From Fasciolopsis buskii (Eukaryota > Platyhelminthes > Trematoda > Plagiorchiida > Fasciolidae), in NCBI GenBank assembly GCA_008360955.1, contig LUCM01005536.1, positions 62,001-126,000 on the forward strand: a stretch of 64,000 nucleotides of DNA, in the 5' to 3' direction. The translations under genes were made by a program, and so were the position numbers. The notes below the pieces were generated by a model that was given only the letters and a program-made list of their open reading frames with translations, was not told the DNA's origin and searched no databases. This document shows positions 21,601 through 29,700 of this stretch, one piece after another. Positions within the stretch are counted from its first letter, which is position 1. Each line of letters starts with the position of its first letter.

Positions 21601-23459
21601 TTCAGTTTAGGAATGTTTCAGCTACATTCGGGATGACATCATCAGTGCTGATAGTGAAACATTTGCCATCTAAACGCCCGGCTTAGTGCTCACAAAACCA
21701 TGAAAAGTAATGTAAAAATACACCAACATTCAAAATCGCTGAAAAAGTGAAGCATTTGGCACAGACAGAGTTTGAACTTGTTACTTTTCAAGACTGGAGT
21801 ACTGCTGAATACTAACTTATGGTATTTGTTTCCGTAACTGTTTAAGACAGTTAGTGAGCTACTCCTTTCCAGGTGTGCAATATTCGATTTTCTCAACCCT
21901 GAACCAGTTTTTCTTGGTGCCTACTCAGTAATCGAATAGGCTAGGAGTTAGTTCTGCCCGCCTTAAACGAGTGACTTTCTCAAGGGAATGTTGCTGGGAC
22001 TATGGATCGATTTTGCTGCAGTCATGTTATCCTTTGACTTGAATACTGGATATGGGTCTCTATGGGCATTCGATTTTATAGCAAAAGTTAACAAAACCGT
22101 AATCAGTGAACTGACCCGTATAGATCCAGCTGGACAGTCCGGTTTGGTGCACAACATCTCCTCTCTGAGGCGAGAATTGAAGACAGTAGGTGATATGACT
22201 TGATGTCGCAGTCAGTGGAATTCTCGCATTCGAAATCTCTTTTCTTCTGTATCGTTCTTCTACCCTACGTTCTTCTACACTGCTTATCGTTCTTCTTTCT
22301 CTCTTTTCAGTAGCTATTTCTGTTAAGTAGCAACCAAGGCCAAAGCACGTTTGCGAAAGGTGAATGACTAGTTAAACTGAATTGTTATTCAGTATCCTTA
22401 GGAGAATCATCCTGGTTATAATGGAATGAACCATTGGGATTTTTACCCGAGGTCATTTCATGGGAAGCACGGTCAGAAGTGCTACTTAAAGAAGTTCTTA
22501 TTCATTTGTCCCCTATCACCGATCGTTCAATAGCTTTTTTGACCTTCAGTTACGTTTTGTATCCTTTTAATGAGCATTTGAGGTTGAGGATTCAAAATTT
22601 GCCAGTTTTCTCCCCTTCCGCAAGTGACTCGCACAAGAAAACGGTCCCATTTCTATCCTCAGAAGCTATTCATGGTGAGTTTTTTGGTACGTGTATTGTG
22701 CACTGAATAGATGCGGCGAGCTAATGAAGTATTCGTCCAGCTGGAGGAAATTCACTTCTCCCGACTATAGGACGGTTATGTATGGTAACGGATATGGCCA
22801 GATTTTGCAAACGTTAGAATTTTCGAATTCAAGCATCATTTAGTTGCGATATTTTCACACTGTTCATGCGATCTACTTCTATATTGTACCAGATGATTCA
22901 ATTAGAACGATCTTAGATCTAGGTTTTATCAAAAATAAAAGTAAAATTTTCCTTTGGTACGCATCGATTTCTTACACTTGTGCACTTCATTTTCCACAGT
23001 GGGTTTAATTGAACTCTTTTTTTTCAGTCACTGCAACCAGAGGCCCAGCGCGACTCAACCTTTCTACTCTCTTCTCGTCCATCTGGTTCAGCAATGCGGC
23101 ATGCCATAACCGACGGTTTGCACCTTCCGACGTGTTTAGCTATGGTTACCCAAGCGGAAGCTCCTGGTGATACGATCGCTCAATTATCATCGGACCACAC
23201 TCCGATAAGCCTTCCCGACCTAGAACGGACGGACTCCAAAGAACGAAGCACTCCGATGCAGTCCAAAGAATACCATTGTAAAGGTGAACCAAATCTACAT
23301 TCGAAACATCCCATCACAAAATCCTCAACGGGCGCGTCACATGGTTTGAAAAAATTATGGTCTACCTCGGGAAGAAATTGTGGTCGTCTGTCTCAGGGTA
23401 AACTGAAATTCGTCTGCACAAACCACAGAATATTTGGGAAAAGTTCAGGAACAAAATGA
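1..23459 (+). CDS. AGBL5: CCP5/AGBL5-like cytosolic carboxypeptidase gene, 3' part (gene span, six exons)
   Basis: Gene-level entry. Family knowledge: CCP5 is an M14 metallocarboxypeptidase that removes glutamates from tubulin side chains, notably the branch-point glutamate, on microtubules of cilia and neurons. Seen here: six exons with GT-AG borders join in frame (phases 0, 1, 0, 2, 0) into about 749 residues ending at a TGA at 23457-23459. The first roughly 210 residues follow the end of the animal CCP5 catalytic domain almost without gaps; the remainder is low-complexity and serine-rich. The visible part is longer than the matching part of vertebrate CCP5 as I recall it (about 450 residues), so the tail is extended. 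The 5' exons with the HPGE and LHGH zinc-site motifs are outside the window. The span is mostly intron (about 21 of 23.5 kb). Confidence 0.88.
384..560 (-). mobile_element. tRNA-derived SINE, family A, copy 1
   Basis: Read on the - strand, the head (from about 560 downwards) resembles a tRNA of Ser/Leu type, with an A-box-like GTGGTCACGCGGATAAG and a B-box GGTTTCGAATTC (complement of 494-505). A GC-rich body and an A-rich tail ending near 384 follow. The head, body and tail order is the same as in the copies at 48534 and 52882. The copy is diverged, and no target duplication is visible. This copy accounts for the end of the 129-codon open frame at 92-481, which I do not consider a gene. Confidence 0.75.
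1690..2760 (+). mobile_element. RTE-like LINE relic, reverse transcriptase region
   Basis: Frames on the + strand carry decayed reverse transcriptase. At 2020-2260 there is GIRQNC (for the family's GVRQGCP), then [11 protein letters not shown], the catalytic YADD box with its second Asp changed to Asn. A further segment near 2370-2620 shows [12 protein letters not shown], like the family's HLWRRRDIRL, followed by a degraded match to the conserved 'GCETWPL..ED...L..FDHRCLR' stretch and, near 2640-2660, [10 protein letters not shown]. The upstream part at 1690-1800 resembles the linker before the polymerase. Several stops and frameshifts show it is dead. It sits in the first intron, in the same orientation as the gene. 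Clade assignment (RTE against neighbouring clades) is by recall of similar trematode elements. Confidence 0.75.
3916..4278 (-). repeat. Dispersed repeat family C, copy 1, with internal TA-rich tract
   Basis: An open frame on the - strand includes the segment ALDGQTDQY (complement around 4160-4190). Another - strand frame at 43928-44236 carries SLDGQTDIN with similar flanks. On the + strand both copies share TTTGGCCGTCCA preceded by TTGATNTNG. The second copy is uninterrupted by TA repeats. I take this as a dispersed transposon fragment rather than a host gene; the parent element is unknown. Confidence 0.4.
4112..4161. repeat. Imperfect TA/TATG microsatellite
   Basis: Alternating AT runs interrupted by ATGCATGTGCATATGC, ending in about 20 bases of pure TA. 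It lies inside repeat family C copy 1. Confidence 0.9.
4815..7300. repeat. 2.5 kb degenerate satellite built on a CTGAA/TGAAC pentamer
   Basis: The stretch is an irregular tandem array of CTGAACTGAA-like units, mixed with TGAAATGAA variants and with a recurring spacer AATTTCGCTGAA or CTTTCGCTGAA. The unit is a multiple of 5 bases, so (TTCAG)n on the - strand is free of stops in all frames and reads as F-S-S-V-Q repeats. That explains the run of - strand open frames between about 5180 and 7280; they are not genes. On the + strand every frame meets TGA every 15 bases. Divergence between units is high, so the array is old or has been spread by gene conversion. It lies in the first intron. Confidence 0.95.
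9577..9604. repeat. TA dinucleotide microsatellite
   Basis: About 14 uninterrupted TA units, ending in an A-rich flank. Confidence 0.95.
11640..12130. other. GC-rich segment open in several frames, origin unknown
   Basis: This part of the first intron is visibly richer in G+C than its surroundings and has overlapping open frames on both strands (156 and 110 codons on +, 105 and 62 on -). On the - strand two adjacent frames near 11640-11790 give exon-like text, for instance [20 protein letters not shown] in one frame and [18 protein letters not shown] in another. That would fit a frameshifted copy of a once coding sequence such as a gag or a processed gene. I do not recognise a family. Confidence 0.3.
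12700..12898 (+). CDS. AGBL5: AGBL5-like exon with the catalytic glutamate
   Basis: Acceptor CTATTCAG at 12699, donor GTGAGT at 12899; phase 0 in, phase 1 out. The 66 residues begin VDNVLY and include [32 protein letters not shown] and [14 protein letters not shown]. These match the CCP5 signatures [20 protein letters not shown] and [10 protein letters not shown] closely. The Glu of YTLEC (codon 12880-12882) is at the position of the M14 catalytic base, and the KDRR region belongs to the substrate-binding pocket. All key residues visible here are kept, so the enzyme is probably active, subject to the unseen upstream exons. Confidence 0.95.
12899..13294 (+). other. 396 bp intron, phase 1
   Basis: GTGAGT donor and a CTCTGTCTTCTAACTGAAG acceptor with a pyrimidine run. 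Nothing else is recognised inside. Confidence 0.85.
13295..13686 (+). CDS. AGBL5: AGBL5-like exon, C-terminal end of the catalytic domain
   Basis: Phase 1 in (completes the Gly codon of YNTG), phase 0 out; donor CGA|GTAAGT. After a lineage-specific insertion of about 60 residues ([16 protein letters not shown] onward) the frame returns to conserved CCP5 sequence: [20 protein letters not shown] and [11 protein letters not shown] align with the family's PSRYT...FEQVGRA...NPWPRI. This marks the last helices of the peptidase domain. The insertion is hydrophobic to neutral with prolines and is probably a surface loop. Confidence 0.92.
14749..14811. repeat. Near-perfect inverted repeat / RNA hairpin
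   Basis: Bases 14753-14773 (TGTGAATGATATAATG...) and 14787-14807 are exact reverse complements over 21 bp. A G-U wobble and three more pairs extend the base outward to 14749/14811, and after one A/C mismatch three further pairs close towards a five-base loop. As RNA this would be a stem of about 28 bp with a very small loop, of pre-miRNA or MITE-core size. Surrounding sequence shows no further inverted symmetry. It is intronic. Confidence 0.9.
15700..15920 (+). mobile_element. tRNA-derived SINE-like repeat, family B, copy 1
   Basis: The head at 15704-15760 resembles a tRNA (TGTGGTCAAGCGGATTAAG as A-box region, then a weak B-box around 15747-15757). The body near 15828-15890 (ACCTGATACTGTCCTAT...AGTCCTAGTTTCAA) matches 17380-17450 in the next intron with scattered changes. 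No poly-A tail is visible. Confidence 0.45.
16417..17162 (+). CDS. AGBL5: AGBL5-like exon, start of serine-rich tail
   Basis: Acceptor TTGGGCAG, phase 0 in; donor CG|GTAAGT, phase 2 out. The first residues [15 protein letters not shown] correspond to the CCP5 segment (NLRAWMLKHVR...GLSS) just after the peptidase core. The following 230 residues are rich in Ser, Thr, Asn and Arg with no predicted globular motif, ending in a charged stretch ([20 protein letters not shown], later [14 protein letters not shown]). Vertebrate CCP5 also has a disordered Ser/Pro-rich tail here, but I see no residue-level match beyond the first 15 or so. The frame is open through the whole exon, and the splice phases fit both neighbours. 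Confidence 0.83.
17163..18686 (+). other. 1.52 kb intron, phase 2
   Basis: Donor GTAAGT, acceptor TTTTATTTCTTGTCTCTCTGATTCAG. It holds a SINE-like repeat (17250-17470) and a weaker tRNA-like segment near 18063-18120. The remainder shows nothing I recognise. Confidence 0.8.
17250..17470 (+). mobile_element. tRNA-derived SINE-like repeat, family B, copy 2
   Basis: A good B-box GGTTCGAATCA at 17307-17317 lies about 40 bases after an A-box-like GATTGTGGCGAATTGTATTAGG. The body (ACCTGAAATATAGGTGTCCT..., near 17376-17450) matches family B copy 1. The two copies sit in neighbouring introns of the same gene. Confidence 0.5.
18687..19122 (+). CDS. AGBL5: AGBL5-like exon, tail region
   Basis: Phase 2 in: the first T completes an Arg codon with the CG of the previous exon. 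The donor is CTG|GTGGGT at 19123 (phase 0 out), a weaker but acceptable donor. The 145 residues are polar and basic ([40 protein letters not shown]) with no family signature I know. Placement in the gene rests on phase continuity, strand, order and an open frame flanked by good splice signals. A stop follows a few codons after the donor, so read-through would truncate the tail. Confidence 0.75.
20430..21490 (-). mobile_element. RTE-like LINE relic, endonuclease and linker region
   Basis: Read on the - strand from 21490 downwards, the frames follow the apurinic endonuclease and linker of RTE-like elements. [13 protein letters not shown] stands at the family's VVAGDFNAQ site, followed by VETERH. 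Then come [11 protein letters not shown] and [19 protein letters not shown] (about 21160-21290), where the conserved QIDYI...RWRG block is intact. The family SDHALVR motif survives as SGHPLVR. Further on, [10 protein letters not shown] and [10 protein letters not shown] match the linker before the polymerase. Stops and shifts are present. It lies in the last intron, antisense to the gene, and represents a different part of the element from the copy at 1690-2760. Confidence 0.82.
21985..22185 (+). CDS. Possible cassette exon of the AGBL5-like gene
   Basis: A 67-codon frame flanked by TTTCTCAAG and ACA|GTAGGT would enter and leave in phase 0, matching the exons on both sides, so it could be included or skipped without changing frame. 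The text (for example [27 protein letters not shown]) is exon-like but unrecognised. The polypyrimidine tract is short. Confidence 0.25.
22238..22313 (+). repeat. Short pyrimidine tandem motif ending in an acceptor-like site
   Basis: CGTTCTTCT recurs three times with spacers of about 10 to 15 bases, then CTTTCTCTCTTTTCAG. It resembles a strong polypyrimidine tract, but the sequence after the AG meets stops quickly, so no exon is called. It may be a splicing decoy or enhancer element. Confidence 0.45.
23028..23459 (+). CDS. AGBL5: AGBL5-like last exon with stop codon
   Basis: A very strong acceptor (CTCTTTTTTTTCAG) and phase 0 entry match the previous exon. The 143 residues are polar, rich in Ser, His and Lys ([40 protein letters not shown]) and end [20 protein letters not shown] before TGA at 23457. 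An alternative reading places a donor CAGG|GTAAAC at 23398, in which case another exon would follow downstream; I could not find one. An ATTAAA polyadenylation-like hexamer lies at 23742. Confidence 0.6.
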   Translation, partial: SLQPEAQRDSTFLLSSRPSGSAMRHAITDGLHLPTCLAMVTQAEAPGDTIAQLSSDHTPISLPDLERTDSKERSTPMQSKEYHCKGEPNLHSKHPITKSSTGASHGLKKLWSTSGRNCGRLSQGKLKFVCTNHRIFGKSSGTK

Positions 23460-23741
23460 GTTTCTCTGGCCTCAGAAAAGCGCGGCCACCGATAATGGCA
23501 AACTTATAAGTGCAAAAGTACATTATGACCAGTATATGGTTTCAGGGAAAGACTGACAGCACATTCTATATTCACTCTTTAGCTCCATTACGTGCTCAGT
23601 TTTTTATACCTACCCAATCAGAAACTTGGAATTACTGTGAACAACCAGTCCGGTATGATAAGCCCATTGTCAAGAGTGGAAGAATCGGAGTAACCTTGTA
23701 TCTACTGTATATTAGTGACTGGTTATATTCAAGTACCTGGT

Positions 23742-23747
23742 ATTAAA
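23742..23747 (+). terminator. Candidate polyadenylation signal ATTAAA
   Basis: This is the first AATAAA/ATTAAA-like hexamer downstream of the stop at 23459, giving a 3' UTR of about 300 bases. A canonical AATAAA also occurs at 24441. Assignment is by position only. Confidence 0.25.
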
Positions 23748-23759
23748 AAGAATGTACCT

Positions 23760-26700
23760 CAATGGAGTGCTAAATTAAGAACACGCAGGCAGATCAAAAT
23801 TATTTGGAAAAATGTCGCGTAAATTTCACGTTTCGTACAAACTCAAGAAACCTCGCTACTTGCCATCAGGGATATGTGGAGGTGGATAATAGTTGAATTC
23901 CACCCAACCAGTCTTTTTCTGTGTTTCATTCTCCGCCTTCTACTGTTCACGAATATGAACCCCAAATGATAGTAGGATGCCCAAATCTCCTACTGTAAAC
24001 AATGGGATGCAAATTACACATTTGTTTAAACCTACCGCAGTCTTCTCTTCTGACAGTTGTTTCCAATGGATCGGCATAACTGTTGACGTACAAATAATTG
24101 CTGACCTACTCAGTTGTCCCCAGTTTGTGCACCTTGAACTCAAACGGTGATTGCAGTTAATGTTACAAAAAAATTAACATGTTTGTTTTTCTCTTAGATT
24201 GATTCTAAGATGGTGACGTTTAAAGGTGACAACACAACAAGCAGCTTATGCAGAGATTTTTTCTCAGCAAGTTATTGTTTGTTGAGTGACTGGAACGTAA
24301 TTATTCCTGGAAAATTATTGCCTTTTATGTTCAGTTCTGTTTCATGACTATTACCTCCTTATTCGATCATTACAACGACTGCGTCCAATATATGTTCTTC
24401 TGCTTCTTCGATACTCAGTGACAAAGCAAAAATTTCGAAAAATAAAAAGGACAACCTTCCTCAAAGTTTCATCTCTGAGACAGACGTATGATTAGGATTT
24501 CCAGTGACAGCCAGCCATTTGATAAACTGCTTTTAAGATAAACCCGTCATGCCTAGTTGACAATTTTTAGCGCAGTTTTGTGATGACTGTCCTTTCAGGT
24601 AACTTTACGAAATTCTTTGTGGCACAAATTTCCATAAAACGAACTTTGTTATAAAGTCAGGAGAATCAGCAACTTTGGGGTATTTAGATTACCTGAATTC
24701 CAGATTCCCCGCATTTTCATCTGACAAACAACATGCAAGAACAAATAAAATAGGCCAAATCGGCACGTGAGTATCAAGCGGATTTTGTTGCGCAGCAAAC
24801 AAGGACGAACTTTTTATTGTTACTCGTGTTTCACGGTCTACCAAGGTAATTGTTGTAATCGTTTTCGACTCATCAACACACTAGATCCGTTTACCGGAGT
24901 TCTGCAAGTGACTGTATATGATTTTTGTGATGTCTTCTGAATGCCCTGCATTGATCAAGTGTTCCAACACCGAAATTCTAATGGTTTTTATGGCCCCCTG
25001 CAGTATCCGAGTCGGATAACTTATCTGCATCCGCATAGTTGGCTAACCACTGGTCCAACTGACGTAGCCGGATCCATAGGGGCAGGTGGTCTGATAAACA
25101 CATAGAGATGTGATGAACAGTCTCATCCGATCATGTAGTCTTTGGAAAATAGCTGAATGATCTTTATTGATTATGCTAGGTTAGCAGCGCTAGACGTTTT
25201 ACGAACTCCTGTTTCGAACTGCCTTAAAATAATTCACTGATACTTCCGCTAAAGTAACAAGGAGTGTTAAGTGTCTCCTTTTCAGACATTGTAACCTGTA
25301 CGACTTCATTCATGAACTGTTCTTTCAGTCCGTTAACTCGTCTGGTTTTGTGAAAGATTTAGCAATTTTTGCTCACAGTGGATGCTTTCAACATTAAAAC
25401 GATACTTCGCGTATAGTCACCATCCCGAAAGGAGATATTTTACGTGTGCTATTATTATGCTATTCCAATTCACCTAATGCGACCTTTTGGGGTACGTTCA
25501 AGGCAATAAGGTAAGGTAGCGCGCATTTGGATAATGTCAGTTTTAATCCATTGCGTTTCTGGTTGTAGAAAATTATTTAATCCTTCTGATAGACATTTGT
25601 TGTACGCCAAACCAATGGTCGTGAATTGTGGGGCTCACCTTTTTTCTCCATAAAAATCGGGAAATTTTATCCAGCAGGAAAGCTCAATTTAAGGAGAAGG
25701 GAACGTAACCAATATTGATCGCAAATAGCGTTTGTAACTTAGTCCCAGCAGCCAATTCGATAACACGAGACTAATTTACAGTCAAGTGAAGCTGCAACAT
25801 CAGTTACATGTCTGCATGTTTCCAATTGTGCAATTCTGTTTACTTTTGTTTAACCGAGTAATGCCATTTCTCTTGTGAGAACGACTAGTTATCAGTCACT
25901 CGTGGTATCGTCAACACCGTCCATAATCAGACGGTTAGCTGACCTCTTGTGGCTTAAAATACTGCCTATCCAGCTTACCACCAGAATGCAACATTTGGAA
26001 TAACCTGAGGAGAACAAACTAAGTTCCACCAGTTTAGTCTGTTGATCCTTGATGCTTAATCGTCACTCGAGTTGGGAGTATGGGATAGTTTGTGTTCTGC
26101 CACTCGGCTATGACGTCCAAAATGGGCTGAGTCGTCTTCCATTTCACCCACTTGCATTGGCCAAGGGTTCTTAAATAATGTCCAACAGGAAAAAACAGTT
26201 CCCAATATAACGAACTGCGTGACGCAGAGATGTTAACTTTGGAGTTCTTTGTGGTGAACAGAACGCGTTCACAGCCTCATAATAGCCATATTTCCCTAAA
26301 ACACAACACAATCATGTAGATCAATATATCCTGCGGATCGCAAGCTCTCTGTGTTACAACCCACTCATATGGTGTCTGATGCTTCTCTAACTTCAGTGAG
26401 TAGTTACATTCGGGTGTCTAAATCCTTAAGAAAATATCGGACGATCTGAAGCACCGCGTTCTTCCTTGTTACCCCTTAGCACCGTTTGGCGCCGAAAGAA
26501 TGCACCATCTGAGTTCAAAGATCCACGAAAAATCCAGTGTAAAAAACAATTAAACAACGCCGAAAATCCTAGCAAAGAAAAGAAAGCGAAGTCCACGGAG
26601 TAGTTAAGGCACAAAAGATGGTTTGGAAATCCACCTGTAGATTCCCTGCCTTCGGTGTCTATGAAATCAGTGATCCGGCGTTTTGCAATTTATGACTTTT

Positions 26701-29700
26701 CAGTCTACACCAGTTTTGGTTTACCATTTGTGTTCACTTTAGTTGTCAAAACAAGTCATCGGTCTTTAGGGTATGTATCGCTTTTTATAACACGTAGTCA
26801 GTAGTGTTCATTTAACTGATCCGATAATTGCTCTCTTCTGGAATATTTCATAAGGTATTTCAGCAGTTCCCTTGCGTGATGAAAGCCACATTGACTGAAG
26901 TCCCGACATGTATCTTATACAAGGGCAGTTGCTGTGTCATGGCTGTAAAAAACAAATGCATAAACCCTCGAAGTTGTATCTCATTTATTTACTTAATAAG
27001 AACACAAAAAGTAAAACTATGAAGAGATCTTCACATTTCTGCTTACGCTTTTCAAATGTCTACGCACAATAAACTTACCACTACGGACAACGTGGATCAT
27101 CATGCTATATTCATAACCAAACGGAACATTGAGCACCTTTCAATATTCATCAGCTGTGTACAGCCGGCACTCCCGAGGTGAGACACGAACCCGAAATTCG
27201 TAGTCCCTAAGACATCTGGTCTGATTTCATCCGTCTTGAAGGCAGTTGATGCAGCGCCCGCCTGTCCATGGTTCTGAGGGACTACTGGCAGCATCAAATA
27301 ATGAAAAACTCCTATGAGTATGATTCTTCTATGGGAAGCTTATTATCAACAGTCTTAAAAGCCTGCTTACGAGGCATAAATACTTGTGCCGTAGGAGGTT
27401 CGATCTGCCTTTCAACTGACAATTTAACGTCTATGGTGTTCGGTTGGCTGTCGACTATTTCGTGTGTTTGTCCTAGTTCGACCGTGATAAACATGCACTA
27501 TTGATGATTTCTAATAAGCACGAGGTGACCTTAAGGTAGTTCCGTGACTTCCAGTAGTGAGTTAAGTGTCCGTGTTTTCTGATGAACGTACTCATCAACA
27601 AATCGAATTTGCCGCCACTCAAATCATATATTTGTAGTTAACTGAATTAATAATTAGGACTAACAAATAAACGACGAAGATTATACTTAAATTTGTGCAA
27701 CGAGAACCGGAACTGGAAAAATGAATCAATTTGGCGTTTCATTCTCATCACTAGTTTGGCGATGGATGGCCTCGGAGTTCGGCTGAGATAACTATGACTT
27801 GCCCCACGCCATCGACTTTATCGGGCACTAAAAGACTTGTTAGGATAACCGTTATGAGTGTTTCCGATGCAAGTATCAGCGCATCCACAAATGAAATGAT
27901 ACGCAACACGAAGACAGAATGTTCCAGAGGACTGAGCTCCCGGGTGTTTACATTATTTTCCTAGCTGATGGAATCTACTGGAGGTATTCGAAGGAAAATG
28001 ATCGACTCATATCTGCATTAAACCTGCGCTTGTATGTTTCAATGAACCTATGAATCGCGTTGCAGTGTCCTATAACTTTACAGTTACTGCCAGCGAAAAG
28101 AACCAGCCAATCGCGAGTCGTGCGACAGAAATAAACTTGGCCAATCACCATCACCTATCACCCAGAGATCCACAAGTCAGATTTTGCCGCGTAGTTTTCA
28201 GATAATACCCTCTGTATCATTAAATCCTTACGTGATTGTAGACATCGCTGAAATTGCTACTGTTTTTACTTTGGTCGAAACTTATAGATGCTTCTAGCTA
28301 GTCTAATTATGCCAAATATCGTAACACATTGGACTGATTCACCGGCCCTTTGTTTTGACTTGATGCGTCCCCCTCTCTCCTCTAGTTACAGAGAAGTAAA
28401 ACTCTAGTGATATCTCTGCAACTGAAGAAGAAAACTAATCGAATTGAAGTCTAAGATCTAAAAACGGATGTTAATCTTAATTAGTATGGTTGTCTACTGA
28501 TTATCTCCTCAAGTTCTAAGGCTCCATGATGTCTCTGCCGGGCATTCGAACAGGTGAGGCGTGCTCATGTTTTGCTCCCACCAATAACCATGTCACCTAG
28601 GTGTCTTTGGCCTTAAACTTTAAATTGCGAGATCTCAAAAGATAATTGGCACTGTTATCCCATTTCGTAATGATTTTAATTTTTGTTTATTGCCTCAGTG
28701 AAGGGGCATTCAACGCCGGAAATGTAAACAGTCAGTTAAGTGGATCCACCTGTCAGTGTAACCGCTTCCTTGTACTCTTATCTTATGTACATTTGTGTTG
28801 ATGGCGGATCTTGGAAGTTATGGCGTAGGTGATCAGGGTCAAGTTTTATCGGTGTTTATTTGAGCAGACAACTAGCGACACAGAGTCAATCAACCAATCT
28901 GCTTTGTCCCCAGCATACAGAAAATACGACTCAATCGTTCGAACAGAAGTTTGGTCTGAGTTTCGTTCCATTTTCTTTAGATAACTGTGAGAATACTGTA
29001 AAATGAAATGTCAACCTCTACTAGTAAATACATACCAATGCACGAGCTTTCCAGTAGCTATAAGCAAAACTTGAAAAGTGAACCGCAAGTCCTGGTTTCA
29101 TTAGATTTCACGTTGATCGGGTTGAAACGGTTGAAGTGGATAATCCTTTAGCTTAGGGTAGACTAATTACAAATCATTCAACATGTATCTCAACACAGCT
29201 CACCGCTAAGAACCCTAGAAGTGTGTCCAGCTGTGCTATTTTCGTCAGTAATCATTACCAGCTTAAGTCTAAAAAGAACTGGTCCTACTTGTAGCGAAAT
29301 TCTATCAGAAATTCTGTAATGAATCTAATGATAATAATTCACCGGAACTTAACAGTAGAAGCAAAATTTAGTGTAACGTAACCAAGCATTCTATACATTA
29401 CTCCTTCGGACCCTTAGCTCCGGCTGTGAATGGAAGGTTCTTACAAATGCGAAATTATGTTCGCGGTAGTTTATGGCACTGCTGTTTGCAGTACGACTAA
29501 CGAATTGAAGTCATAATTTTCAAGGAATCCATCAAGACCACGTGTCGATCAATGACGTTGATGGTGTCCCACATCTATTAACGGATAACCCTATTATTTT
29601 ACATTGAGTAAACCCCTAGAAAGTCGTTCAGCCTTTTGTCAGACCGAGTTCTACGGTACCTTCCAGCGTGTGACATTATGACCACGTGCTACATCGAAAA

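Larger units (their letters stand above)
19123..23027 (+). other. 3.9 kb intron with antisense LINE
   Basis: Donor GTGGGT, acceptor CTCTTTTTTTTCAG. It contains an RTE-like LINE region on the - strand (20430-21490), a possible cassette exon (21985-22185) and a CGTTCTTCT-type pyrimidine repeat (22238-22313). Nothing else is recognised in 19150-20400. Confidence 0.7.

Noticed and set aside
22402..22706. Exon-like text before a GTGAGT donor at about 22676
   Set aside because: The frame starting at the TTAG acceptor hits a stop after about 40 codons, and the frame ending at the donor has a stop at 22419 with no acceptor after it.
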